This document shows, piece by piece, positions 1 to 11,054 of a stretch of 64,000 bases of DNA. The DNA comes from Homalodisca vitripennis. Its lineage: Eukaryota; Arthropoda; Insecta; Hemiptera; Cicadellidae. Where the stretch lies: NCBI RefSeq assembly GCF_021130785.1, contig NC_060213.1:134864001-134928000 (forward strand), read 5' to 3'. The notes below the pieces were generated by a model. That model saw only the letters and a list, made by a program, of their open reading frames with translations, ran no database searches and was not told the origin of the DNA. Numbering within the stretch: the stretch's first letter is position 1; each line of letters begins with the position of its first letter. The position numbers and the translations under genes are program-made.

Positions 1-324
1 TGCTTTGCCAAACAATGGCTAATATTATCTTAACAAGGTAAATACCCACTTAGCTTGCGTATTGATCAAACCTTAGGTCAATTATCGTTCTCGTATTAAC
101 TCGATCAAATGTCAGGTTATAAATACTTTGTAATTGTCTTCAGCCAATGTTCCTTTTCCTGCCTGTGACGCGAAGGAAGCTAATTATAGATTTTATCTAA
201 TCTCACATTTGGTGTTCCAAAATAAACTGTGAAGATCTTTCTTCTCTGATCGATTAAAAACATAATATTGATTGATTTTCATTATTGTAAACATTGCATA
301 GCTACTACTCATAAATAGAGCTAA
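1..324. other. AT-rich single-copy-looking DNA, no feature
   Basis: No ORF, RNA gene or repeat recognised. Confidence 0.5.
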
Positions 325-554
325 TTTTTTTCTAGAGAAACTGATTCCCTCTTAGGCCTTATTCTGTCCGTCCTCATGGGCCACTGGCCTGTGCGAGGAT
401 CTTATCAAACAGAATTAGGGGGAGAGTCGATTCAGTACAAGATCGATGGTACTGATAAAAATTGCAAGGGTCACAGACAGGATTCGAACCTGCGTTACCT
501 TTAACTCAGACACAAAGTTCAATGTCTTAGACGGCTCGGCCATCGGCACTCCCC
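325..554 (-). mobile_element. tRNA-Leu-like SINE, full-length copy 1
   Basis: On the minus strand this reads a class II tRNA-like head with the A-box region TGGCCGAGCCG and a B-box-type GGTTCGAATCC core. A roughly 140-bp body follows, containing a GATCCTCGCACAGGCC block, then a short T-run tail at 325-330. It matches the copies at 11.4, 21.9, 31.8 and 41.0 kb over most of its length. The head resembles tRNA-Leu (long variable arm) but has no intact acceptor stem, so it is a SINE and not a tRNA gene. The 61-codon reading frame over it is incidental. Confidence 0.85.
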
Positions 555-1129
555 ACACCGAGCTTATCTTATTAATTAAATAAAAAAACAACAAACGCAC
601 GCGTTAAATAAACTTTGTCAGGTGGTTTATTTTTATTATTTTATTAACTTTAAAAATTCAGTTTTACCACTTTTAAAAGTATGCGATTGAATACAATCTA
701 TTGCTCAAATGTATTTCGAGTTGTAGTTTTATTTCACTGTATATCCGCACAAACTTCCAATCGATTTACAAACGGGACCGGATATGACACAGTGCAGCAA
801 CTGATAGTTTGTACAAACAGACATACATTTATATCGTTAACTTGCTAGTGTGTAGTAATTGTATAGCTTGCACATACCTAGCGTGCTTGACTTATATAAT
901 GATAATCAGCTGATCGAGCAGTTACGTAATAACAACATATAGGCTCATTACATCACTAGTGACGTAATGAAAGTCGATTACGTGATTTAATGGGACGATT
1001 TAACACGAATTGGATAAATTTGAATATTCTAAACGTTTTACTCGCCTAATGTATATTTTTAAAAAGTGCTTTAAAAATATGTTCAAGAGCGCACTTTAAT
1101 TCCTTCAAAAAGCTGTAATCCGGTTTGTT
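555..1129. other. AT-rich DNA, no gene
   Basis: No coding signal seen. A CAGCTG palindrome lies near 908 and short TAAT-rich words occur around it. Confidence 0.5.
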
Positions 1130-1370
1130 CACATTGTTTCAAACAACTCGCAAAGTGCCTTATCAATGGAATAAAAGCGGAGAGGTTTGGAAGCCGCAGT
1201 GTTTTGTGTTCCGACCTCGTTTATCGCCAAGGGATTGCGAAAACACGGGTTTCAAGTGTCAAAGCAGGATTCGCGCGGGAGTTTCCCACTTATAAACAGT
1301 ATGGAACACCCTATTCCCTCCCCCCCACCCACCTACCAGGCACTTTGAACTCTGGCCTGTGCGGGAGAAA
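1130..1370. promoter_or_regulatory. GC-richer island 1 (candidate conserved non-coding element)
   Basis: This block has visibly more G+C and CpG than its surroundings and no ORF. It ends in a C-run cluster at 1309-1330 (CCC, CCC, CCCCCCC, CCC) that could form a G-quadruplex on the minus strand. Regulatory function is inference only. Confidence 0.25.
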
Positions 1371-1979
1371 CTGATTCTGTATTATGATGAAACCATATTT
1401 TGTGATTTTTGAATAGATGAGTAGAAGTTGCAACACTCTTAGCGTATGCTTGTTCCAAAATCAGAGCCGAAATCTTTTAAATTAATTTCATTTTCGGAAT
1501 TTTTTTAAAATGCTATGAAACTAAAAGTTTACTGTAAAGGATTATATTTCCATTATAAATATCTGAAAACTTTTACGAACCATTCAGTAAATTTGTTGAA
1601 GTAGTTGGTCCCAGTTTGTTAGTTAAATATTGTAAACACAATAAACCCAGAAAATTACTTTTCAAGATTTTCAACATAAGTTAAACCACTAATTATGACG
1701 TTTTCAACAATACAGGTGTATGATATGTGTTTTTGTTCTGTTATATATGTTACGTTATGGAATAAACAATACCAATTCTAAATTAATAAAAACAAAATTC
1801 ATTTACATACCAATACAAAACATAAATTTCAATTTTTCATAATTTTTAATAGATTTTTTTAGAATGAGAACTTTAATTTATAGGTATCAAATATAATGTG
1901 TATAATATGGTTTTCTATGAAAATATTATTTCTGTTAAATAAAAAAATAAAAGTATAAAAAGTAAAAGACTTATAGCAC
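1371..1979. other. AT-rich DNA, no feature
   Basis: Only A/T-rich low-complexity stretches; nothing recognised. Confidence 0.5.
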
Positions 1980-2475
1980 CCAGCAGACATGACTTCAGGC
2001 TGGTTTATACCTTCCAGTTGAACCTACCACTGGGCACAGCAAAAACCGATGTGTCACTTAAATCTGGGCAACCTTATGGATGTCCAGGAGCGGCCCATCA
2101 CTAACCGCAAATGTCGAGATTCTGGGGTGCAAGGGTAATTCGATAGGTCTAGTCTACTGTGGGCGATGACTGTTGGAGTTGGTGGGGTTCGTTCCCTAAG
2201 TAGGCTACTTATAATAAATAAGGTGCTAGCCTCAAAATAAAGGTGTGCCACCCCCCGTCTGCTTTGACTGGAGAGGCTGGTTCAGAGCTGGCTTCCCCTT
2301 CTTCTGGTGGGACATGACTTTGAGACTAGTGCCCAAATTCTTCCTCATGGATATCGATAGGAAGCGGCCCCCTTACCCATCCTAAATACCTTGTCACTCC
2401 GGAAGCAGCGCTAAGGTTCTGATAGGACTAAGTGCAATTTATAAGTATCTTGTTCTAAGAAAACAAAAAATTTTG
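1980..2475 (+). repeat. Dispersed repeat family C, longest copy (C1)
   Basis: A roughly 490-bp unit starting near CTGGTTTATACCTTCCAG and ending near CTTGTTCTAAGAAAAC. The first half recurs at 41995-42200, the whole (inverted) at 42375-42790, diverged parts at 17815-18310 and the second half at 54105-54345. The minus strand holds a 65-codon frame with a conserved-looking stretch RLDLSNYPCTPESRHLRLVM that recurs in other copies. It is not a protein family I know and is probably incidental. The element class is unknown. Confidence 0.75.
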
Positions 2476-2505
2476 GAGGTTGTTATGTATTTCCTAATAA
2501 TAAGA

Positions 2506-2737
2506 TGTGAAGTAAAGTAAGTAATGTTTTATTTTACCAGAGCCTAAATGTTAGGGCCTAACATGGGGACCAACGGCTTTTAAAGGTGACTTCCGAACCA
2601 CCACCAACGGCCGGACAGGCGGGTTGCTTGCAAGGACAGCATCGCTCAGCGGTCACCCATCCAAGCAGCAGCCACGCTCGACATTGCTTGATTCAGTTAT
2701 CTCGCGATAACCACCGTACCCACTACACTGCGCTATT
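2506..2737 (-). mobile_element. 5S rRNA-derived SINE, copy A
   Basis: Read on the minus strand, the head resembles insect 5S rRNA: a GATTCAAGCAA-type stretch, an intermediate GCGTGGCTGCTGCTTGG, then the C-box GGATGGGTGACC (plus-strand complement at 2651-2662). A non-5S body (GCAAGCAGCCCGCC, then a GGTGGTGGTTCGG block) and a tail ending in a TAAAATAA-type run follow. Orientation is set by the pol III internal control region. The 68-codon frame on the plus strand is incidental, and the same peptide recurs in every copy. Confidence 0.85.
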
Positions 2738-3339
2738 AGTTTATTTAGTTTATGCTTTATTGACATTTTCCAGTAATGAGCAAATTTTATGAATTGAATT
2801 CTAATATTAGTTACCTATTTTATTTTCAGAGTTCATCCAATATAACATGTTTCATAACGTTTGTAACATATCCAAATACTTTTTGTCTTGTTATCGTTGT
2901 TATTGGAATGAAAACTTTAGATTTACCGATTGTAACACAGTTATACTTAGCGAATGAAAATAATATTTTAGGAAACGTTAAGCTTCTTTCCGAACAATTT
3001 TATTTTTACTTACTGATAGGCCTTGGACATATTTTTTAAATTTGGGTGGAGGTTTTTAAAAAACGTATATATAATTATAATATCGCAACAATTAAAACCA
3101 AATTAGTGGCAATATGATCCATTTTATAGCTTTTATCACTTTAAATGTCAACGTGCATAAGCAAAGACAAATAAAATACATAGTTTTTTTAATGGACAAC
3201 ACAAGTAATCAGTGAAATTACTTATAATAGTAAGCACTCGTTATAAATACAAAGGTGATAAATTCATCAACTTCAGAGGGATTAAAAATCACATAAATTA
3301 AACTGAGAGAACGAAAAGTAAAGCGAAATAATTGAGATG
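2738..3339. other. AT-rich DNA, no gene
   Basis: An 87-codon open frame at 2776-3039 (plus) has AT-driven composition (F, I, L, N, Y) and no recognisable motif; not called as a gene. Confidence 0.5.
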
Positions 3340-3540
3340 ATGTTTAAAAGGTGTCGGTGGCAACAAGTAAGTGTGAAAGGGGTGAGACCGCCTTGACAGA
3401 GGGCGAACTTTTCCCTCCCCCACCCACAACCCCCGTCCCTTCCCACCCTTCCTGCCCTCCCCATCCTCAGAACAATCAACTTTTACACGCTTGTTCTTTC
3501 TTCTTCAAGCACTTCCTTCCCTCTATTGGTACTCTGTAGG
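3340..3540. promoter_or_regulatory. C-rich island 2
   Basis: A C-rich tract at about 3411-3470 holds five or more CCC runs with short spacers. It is a candidate G-quadruplex on the minus strand and i-motif on the plus strand. Short ORFs on both strands are compositional. Function unknown. Confidence 0.25.
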
Positions 3541-5520
3541 GTCTGTGATTTTTTCAATGTCAACTTTATCCTTTGCCAATTTTACTGCACAGTAAGGGAC
3601 TAATCTTCCATCATTACTCATTTCATTAGACGTGCGGATATTTTTTGTCTTCAAGGGAAAATTTACAAATAAAATGTTTTGAAATTGTTAAAGTTTTATT
3701 CTATAAGCCACTTTGCTAAAATACGCCACTACGGTATTCCATTCAGGGGAGAGGGAAAGAGAAAACTTTTAATCATAAAAATATAGATAAATTTTCATCA
3801 TCTTCTTTTTTAACAGCTTATGGTAGTATGAGATTCCCTTAAAATTCTTCTATCTTCCCATAGCTTCTTACCATATTCCTCAAGCCTTTCCTTATATCCC
3901 CATGCCCTCATTCATCTCTACTATCTTTAGTCTTTAGTCTCCTCCTTCATTGATGTACTACGTATCTCATTTAACAACCTGAGAAGATGTGTTGCCTTCC
4001 TAAGCATGTGAAGGAACTATTGCATCCATTCAACCAAATGTATTGTAAATTAATTAATTGCAAATTAATTGAACTGATTTCAGAGACTTGTTACATCCAT
4101 AAATTACCTTTAAAACACAATGTGATGATGTATGTTAAAAATAAATATTTATTAATGTTGTATTACAGATTGTTTAAATAGAATCTCCCAAACTAAAATA
4201 TAACTATTGTTATAAAAATAAATATTTCCCATAACTTTTCCGGGGTAAAAACGGATGTTGAAATGAAAGAACAACCAAAATAAACTATTAGGCCTCCGTA
4301 AATGTTAAACATTAAGTTTCAATCTTAAAAAAGATGAATATTTCTTCAATCTTAATAATAAATGTTCAAAAACTTATAGTTTCTTAAAATTAAATATAAA
4401 GTTCTTAGCGTTCATGTAAACGATTTCATTTTAGTTGTTACTTTATAAAATATTATGTCTCTAAAATTTGAATTGTTTCCATTTACACAATGACTTCCTA
4501 TAGTTTTATAGATTTTTTTGCATTTCTACAAAAAAAACCACACATAATTTGAAACAGTAGACGAATTTCAGAAGTATTTTCTACTGGTGTCTTACTTTAT
4601 TTCCTTTAAATCTTGTGTTTGAAATAATTACAACATTATCAATCGTTATAAACAAATATTCTACGTAAAATTCTAAATTTTTACTTGAATTTTATTATTT
4701 AAGAAGCATTACAGGGTAAGAATAATACCTCATCTACATAGAATTAAATTGTAAAAGATGATTGATTTTTGTAAAGTCCTAATTGAAACCATGCAGTGAT
4801 TCCTGTATCTTCATAATTTTCTGGTAACAAAAACAATGTGCGGTTTAGCATTTTACATGTGTCTAGAATATAAATAAAGAGGATTTGAACCATACAGTGG
4901 CTATAATTAATTAGTAGCTGTGGAAAATGTACATTTTGCTTTATTTATTTTTTTAATTCATGTGAGAAGTTGCAAAGCCACAGGTGGAAGCAGCTACTGA
5001 TTGTGTTACTGCATTCAGTGGAAGCACTTGGAATGAAAAGAGCAAGAAGGGTTATATACGAGTAGTAAGGGGTGGGAGGGCTGACTTTGCCAACACATAC
5101 TTTGCGTGGTTGAGGTTTGTTCGTAACCACTTTTGTGGGCCAATGTAATTTAAATATGTCGGCTGTAACATTTTACAAATTTTTCTATTAAACCCGTTTG
5201 AAAACTAATTTTTCCATTATTACCATTGTCTGAGCCCGCATACAGGATGGGCCAAAAGCCTCGCAAACACTAAAATACAACGATTTCCCCAGAAACAAGT
5301 TTTATGTTTTGACAAACTCTATCCATTTTTATTATGGGGTTTATTCTCAACATGGGATCATTATGGTTTTGCAAATGAGGGCATATATTTTTCGTCACGG
5401 ATTCATGTCCTGCATACAAAATATAAAACGTTTGTCTGAATTTTTTTAACTCTCATTGCGTTATGTTGAACAGAAATCTGTGGCGAAAAACTTTTATGTC
5501 AGTCATGATATTGGCTGCGT
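3541..5520. other. AT-rich DNA, no gene
   Basis: About 2 kb of mostly A/T sequence. A TA followed by CAGGATGGGCCAAAAG at 5241-5258 resembles the end of a Tc1/mariner-type element, but I found no matching opposite terminus. Nothing else recognised. Confidence 0.45.
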
Positions 5521-5732
5521 GACCCCAAGAATGTTTGAGACTCTAAGAATTGTTGAGACCCTAAGAGTGCCTGAGATCCTAAGATCGTTTGAAACCCTAA
5601 GAGTGTTTGAGGCCCTAACAGTGTTTGAGACCCTAAGAATGTTTGAGACCCTAAGAATATGTGAGACCCTAAGTCTGTTTGAGACCCTAAGAAAGTTTGA
5701 GACCTAAGAATATTTGAGACCCTAAGAGTGTC
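5521..5732. repeat. 18-bp minisatellite
   Basis: About twelve units of an 18-bp motif (consensus TGAGACCCTAAGAATGTT) with point differences and one 1-bp loss near 5705. Because the period is a multiple of three, open frames appear on both strands (FETLR-type repeats on plus, LGSQTF-type on minus). They are not evidence of a gene. Confidence 0.9.
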
Positions 5733-5792
5733 ATCGGCACCAAGGATATTAGTTATATTGATTTGGAATACAATCCTCCACATTTAATCCAA

Positions 5793-6170
5793 AGTACTGG
5801 AGATTTTACAATAGCAATACGTAACTATCCAAAATACTAGACATTGTACAATAGCAATATTTTACTATCCAAAGTACTGGAGATTGTACAATAGCAATAC
5901 GTAACTATCCCACGTACTGGATATTATACAATAGCAGCAATACGTACTTATCCAAAGTACTGGAGATTGTACAATAGCAGCAATACGTCACTATCCAACG
6001 TACTGGAGATTGTACAATAGCAGCAATACGTAACTATCCAACGTACTGGATACTATACAATAGCAGCAATACGTACTTATCCAACGTACTGGAGATTGTA
6101 CAATAGCAGCAATACGTCAATATCCAACGTACTGGAGATTGTACAATAGCAATACGTAACTATCCAAAAC
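5793..6170. repeat. 40/43-bp minisatellite
   Basis: About nine tandem units of a motif built from TACTGGAGATTGTACAATAG followed by AGCAATACGTAACTATCCAA. Unit length alternates between 40 and 43 bp through presence or absence of one GCA. It begins only about 60 bp after the 18-bp array. Confidence 0.9.
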
Positions 6171-7069
6171 ATGAGCCACACAGAATAGGGAAACAGACAG
6201 TCATGCTGCTCATGGTCAATTCATATCAATTATGGTCTCCTTTACTTGGAAATTGTGTGACAAAGAAGATACGTCAGACTATCTCCGGTGAATGTTGCAT
6301 ATATGAGCGACTGTTTCTGTACAGCATTACTACTAGGATGACGTGATGCTACATCCGACTGTAAAGTTGTAGGTTACCATGGGATTCCTCTCTTATTTTA
6401 GACCCCGTATATTGTACAATATAAGTTCTAGTATCAAAACATCAAATTTAAGGTAAATGAAAAAAGTGAATTGTGTGTATTAGAACTACTATAATTTTAT
6501 TTAGAACCAGTTAACTAAGAAGGACACGTCAGACCCACTTGTTAAATCTTGTGCAATACACGTCATAGAAAAGACCTACAGACTGGAAATTTAGTACATC
6601 TTTGTGCAAGGAAAAGCTTTATCGATTTTGGAATCAAAAGGTTAAAGTTCAGCTAAGGTGCCCTTACAGTCTGTAAGTTCAGTCACTTTGGTAAAGGCTT
6701 TCGTTACGTTAAGTTAGTTCTGTTGATACGTTGTATCACTTTTTTACACACATGTAGGTCCACAAAATTGAAAACTTTCATCCGAAATTGAAAAAACCTG
6801 GAGATAGAATTTCACAAAAAAATGTGGAATTATCCTGAATTAAATTTTCATTTTCAAAAGTTACGTGTGCATTTCTTATTGGGTCGAAAGACGTATACTG
6901 TTTGCCGACACACTAGAATAAGATATTATAAATTTACGTTAATTCATTGAATTATAACATTCGTAATGGTTACTGTCTAATAGCAAGTATTTGAACCCAA
7001 AAATTTGTACAATAATTATTTCGGCTATAAAATAATAGGCTTAAAAAATCGAAAATCCCGTATTTAATA
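6171..7069. other. AT-rich DNA, no feature
   Basis: No ORF above noise and no repeat matched elsewhere in the window. Confidence 0.5.
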
Positions 7070-7440
7070 AACACATTCAAATCGATTAATTAACTGATTA
7101 TCGGCCTGTGAATATGTAGGATGCTCATTTACTTGTAAACACGGGCAATCAAAATGTCCACCAACGATCAATCATAGAGGACAAATGAGAGAGAATTCCG
7201 ATGATTTATTTAATAGCCACCGTTAAGTGGCCCTGATTAGCGTCGACCACAGCTCGCAACTATAATCACCACAAATATAATTAACACTTAAAATCGAATT
7301 GGGAATAGACCGTCGTTGTGAGCGCGGGGTGGCGCGAAACGGCGCGCGGGCGCGCGTCACTATCGATGACAGCTGACTAATCCGCGCAAACACACGCTAA
7401 TTGAATTTATAATATGAAAACAGCTGATAATAAGAGCGGT
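7070..7440. promoter_or_regulatory. CpG-dense island 3 (candidate promoter or enhancer)
   Basis: A compact run of CpGs at about 7310-7360 stands out from AT-rich flanks. It contains GGCGCGAAA (7331-7339, E2F-like), ATCGAT, two CAGCTG palindromes (about 7370 and 7422), and CTAATCC, a K50-homeodomain-type site. No ORF crosses it. Both enhancer and promoter are possible; no downstream exon is visible. Confidence 0.35.
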
Positions 7441-7577
7441 CCATCTGTTTACCTTTCGTCAGCGGACTATTGTAACATACACGAGACGGGAAGTCATGGG
7501 AATATTGGAGTTTGTTCAGTGTTTCGCTTGTTCCCGGTTCAATTATTATGATCTGATAAATTGTTTTGTGAAATATA

Positions 7578-7800
7578 CCTCCTGTGTTTGAAGTTTGTTT
7601 TTGACGATGAAAGGATTGTGAAGGAACAATAATTTTCCGGACATTTGCCATTGTTCAATGATATAAAAATCTGTAACACTACGTTTCGAGATTGCAATCT
7701 GATCTCTTCTTCATGTAAATTACTACACTAATACATAATTACAACTAGGCTAAAATTAACAAATCATGCCAGAGCGTTGTGACAGTGTGAATTAATATCC
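7578..7800 (-). repeat. Hairpin-bearing dispersed repeat F, copy 1
   Basis: The reverse complement matches 62400-62640 for about 220 bp. It contains ATGAAGAAGAGATC, a loop, then ATCTCGAAACG: a 5-bp hairpin flanked by the same boxes as the copy at 60.4 kb. Downstream on the minus strand lies the shared ATGGCAAATG block that opens an 84-codon frame (7397-7651, MANVRKIIV...), probably incidental. Confidence 0.75.
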
Positions 7801-8370
7801 TAAACAATTCTGTCACTCCAAAAGGAATTACAAGTATTTAAAGGAACAAATGTGGGTAATTTTTAACCAGGCCTAATAGAATATAACACAAATTGCTCAA
7901 GATAAAAATGTGAAATTTTTACATTATATATATAAGATAAGTTTTATCATTAAGGGGTGACATGTATGACTACTTAAATGAAATAATTTTAAAAATTACG
8001 TTTTTAAATAATTGTTTTCATGAGGAAGTTACAGTTTTTATAAACGAAAAATGTCAAATATTCAGTCATCTTTCATGTATAAACATTTGTAAAAACCTAA
8101 TATACATATATTTATCCGTATCCCAAAATTATGCTTCAAATTCCTTTCAATCTGCATGGTATAGCGAAATAATTTTGCCTATTTTTCCCATCCTAGGAAA
8201 TGGTGTCATAAAGAGATAAAACCGAAAAATTAAAAATTCAACAGAAAAGGGATTATATCACCTAAATGGTTTCCGTAACAAAAAGTTGCCTTTTAAAGCT
8301 ATGCAACATATCTTACTACAACGGAGATTCCAAATTGATATATGTATTTTAGGTTTTTACCCTCCTAATT
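7801..8370. other. AT-rich DNA, no gene
   Basis: An 85-codon plus-strand frame at 7962-8219 looks compositional. No other signal. Confidence 0.5.
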
Positions 8371-8620
8371 TAATTAAACACTCTCGTGCCGGTGCCCTTG
8401 GTCAAGACACGACGTCTTGTCGATCAGCCCCCATAATTGTTCCGCCCCTGAGCCATTAATGGCTCTCGAAGGCGACGATCAAGCTTAAGAAAATGGGCAG
8501 CATTTTAATGAACCCCTTTCATTTGGCTGTAGGATTCCATAATGAGTAAACTCATCGGGCAGCACTAATTAACGGCTGGTAGTGTCACTTGATTTTGACC
8601 TTGAAGTCGGGGTTGAAATT
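8371..8620. promoter_or_regulatory. Island 4 (candidate conserved non-coding element)
   Basis: A higher-complexity segment with GACACGACGTCTTGTCG (near-palindromic around GACGTC), CCATTAATGG (palindrome) and CACTAATTAACGG. No ORF. Regulatory role is inferred from composition and motif content only. Confidence 0.3.
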
Positions 8621-8776
8621 CAAGAGGGAGCTAAGAAATTAGTTTTCAACAGGAATATGATGACTGACCAATTCTAGTAGCTAATCCAGATAATTCAATA
8701 ATGCCCAGTCCAGTTTATTCCCTACTAATTCAAGATATCTTTATTCGCCTCTGATGGTTTTAGACATATTTTGGTT

Positions 8777-9055
8777 ACAGAATCAGCCGTTGAGTTCCAG
8801 TTCACCGTCCTCTCAGTGCAGCGTCTGGAATCTGACACTGTCACAGACTTGACTCCTGGAATCTGGAGTCATTTTCGTCTTAAGAGACCCATAAAAAAGT
8901 CGGCGACGATGAAGCTCAAAATGAACTCTTTACGTATGAGACACATAGACTTCAAAATATAGTGTAATCTAGGTGAAGAGGTATTCTCATTGTCTCATCA
9001 GGAGCACAAAGAGGACGTTAAACTCAACATTCACACTGAATCAGCCCTTCCCACC
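8777..9055. mobile_element. Family D foldback/MITE-like element
   Basis: The left arm carries TTCCAGTTCACCGTCC, CAGTGCAGCGTCTGGAATC and TGACTCCTGGAATCTGGAGT. The right arm ends in AAACTCAACATTCACACTGA and CAGCCCTTCCCACC, the reverse complement of the left end of other copies. Arms are therefore inverted repeats around a short core. Class unknown; no transposase. Confidence 0.7.
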
Positions 9056-10589
9056 ATAGCTACGTTAGGTGTAGAAAATTAACCTATTGCAAAATTGCCT
9101 CTACTATATTGAAATTTTGAAATTTCCCTAAGTAAAAATAAATTTCAAAATAACTTCAGCGATCATGACCTCCAGAACCCTAAACCACCCTCTTTCTAAA
9201 CTTTGTATATAATGCAGCTATTGGAAATCATAAATAGTCCAAATAAAAGTTGAAATTGAAAATAGGAAATTTTCATCTTTAGAGCCGGCTGTAATAACCT
9301 TGAGTCCTCCTTTGGAACAATTTTAAACCTCCTGCGTTTTCTCGCCCTTATTTCTGATCGCAGCATTATAAGTGATCCCTCATCTTAAACATGTAATTCG
9401 TACGCATCCAAACGTTTATACATATAAAATTTTAGACAATACAATACAAAAAATATTTTCCTGGATAATCTATAAAAATATATAAAAAAAAACTAAAAAG
9501 TGTTTTAATTCGTATCGATAATATCTTTAAAACGAGTAATCTCCCATATTCTATAACCAAAATTATGGTTGGAAAGGTGTATGAGGTTTAACAGTGTCTC
9601 TAGTAGCAAAAATCAAGTACAGCCGGTATTTCACTAATGAAAGAAGTTTAAAAAATGAACTAAACGATTTTGGAGCAGATTTCAATAAATTCAAGTGGTG
9701 TGAGTAAATATTTTTATGGATTTCCCAAATGGTAACATGTATTTTTATATCAGACTAAAACGTAGAATATCACCGTCCTGCCTTTCAAAATTTACATACT
9801 AGGCGATATATTCCAAAGCAACGTTCAGAGTTCTGGAAATCCTAGTTTGAAATTTTGATGGGTCCCTTCATCACGCAAACCAGTTTAATTTATTAATAGG
9901 AATTGTTTGAAGTGGTTTTTGACTTTTTTACACAGTTAAAGTGCTATAATTGAAAAAAGCTTAGTCTATAAACTGTCAGTTCTTTAGTCAAAGAAAACTT
10001 TTCTATTACGCTAAAAAAACTATGTTTTATCAAGTTGAAAATCGATGTTGTCTGCGTCATAAATGTGATCTGTTTTGATAAAATCTAGTCGGCTTATCAC
10101 ATTAAGTTTAAGTTTAGGCAGTTACAATGTAATCAACCAATTATGTGGGATAACTTTGGGTAAAGGGAAACTTAGAAACAATCATCAGCAAAGGTCGGAA
10201 AGACGACAAGGACAGTAACACTCAAAGGTAAGCCTTTCAAGGAGCTTCTTAATTTGATTATCTAGAGGTACCCTTAACTCGTTAAGTTCTGTTATCCAAT
10301 AACTAAACATGGAACTCTGTTTAAGGATTTTTTGTGAATAGTCACCAAATAATCAGAACGTCCTTCTGAAATTAGAATTTTTTCCTATGATTTCATTAGC
10401 ATATTTGAGGCGAGAAGGTCAGACAAGGATATTCTCAACCTGGATAGACAGACGTTCACATGCAGTAATGCTCGATATGAATGTAACCTAAAAAGTGTAT
10501 TGCGCCATGGTAGGTGCTGCCATGAATATGAATTGTCGTTCAAAAATTAATACAACCATACATATTGTGCCAAATGTGCATATATGTAG
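9056..10589. other. AT-rich DNA, no gene
   Basis: No ORF of note, no repeat matched. Poly-A and poly-T stretches around 9480. Confidence 0.5.
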
Positions 10590-10800
10590 TGCCAAATGAC
10601 GTAGTGTAGCGGGTATAGCGGTTATCGCAAAAACCGAATCAAGCAACGTCGAGCGTGGCTGCTGCTGCTGCTTGGATGGGTGACCCCTGAGCGATCCTGT
10701 CCTTGCAAGCAGCCCGCCTGCCCGGCCGTTGGTCCCCAGGTTAAGTGTTAGAGAGGGCTTCTTAGCCCTAATTTCACCTGGTAAAATAATACATTCTTTA
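10590..10800 (+). mobile_element. 5S rRNA-derived SINE, copy B
   Basis: This is the clearest head. A segment like GGTTATCGCAAAAACCG aligns with the 5S GGTTCTCG...CACCG stretch. Next come AATCAAGCAACGTCGAGCG, like the 5S A-box region, and GGATGGGTGACC at 10674-10685, identical to the insect 5S C-box core. A GCT expansion (GCTGCTGCTGCTGCTTGG) lengthens the intermediate region. The body lacks the GGTGGTTCGGAAGTC block seen in other copies. The tail reads GAGGGCTTCTTAGCCCTAA and ends in a TAAAATAAT run. Confidence 0.88.
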
Positions 10801-10996
10801 CGTTTATGTATCGAATAATTAAATGCGCCTTTCAATTTTACGTTCTATACTTTCATTGATTTAAGTTTTGGAATAGAACCAGTAAATGTGAGTACAAAAC
10901 TACGCAGGGCTTTCGGATTCTTTCTACATATTATTCACAATGTGCAAGGGGTTACTTAGAACAATCTTTTAAAAACATCCTACAAGGGTTTGAAAC

Positions 10997-11000
<4 letters not shown>

Positions 11001-11052
<52 letters not shown>
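11001..11052. repeat. (AT)n microsatellite
   Basis: An uninterrupted run of about 26 AT dinucleotides. Confidence 0.95.

Positions 11053-11054
<2 letters not shown>

Noticed and set aside
2776..3039. 87-codon plus ORF
   Set aside because: Composition follows AT-rich DNA; no motif or exon context.
5241..5500. Second Tc1/mariner-like element
   Set aside because: Only one terminus-like string (CAGGATGGGCC after TA); no partner terminus found.
5456..5783. ORFs with FETLR and LGSQTF repeats on opposite strands
   Set aside because: Produced by the 18-bp minisatellite.
7677..7716. Hammerhead ribozyme
   Set aside because: The core boxes are suggestive, but an extra A precedes the stem and the required U-H at the cleavage position is not found.
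10488..10835. 115-codon minus ORF
   Set aside because: Antisense read-through of a 5S-derived SINE and its flanks.
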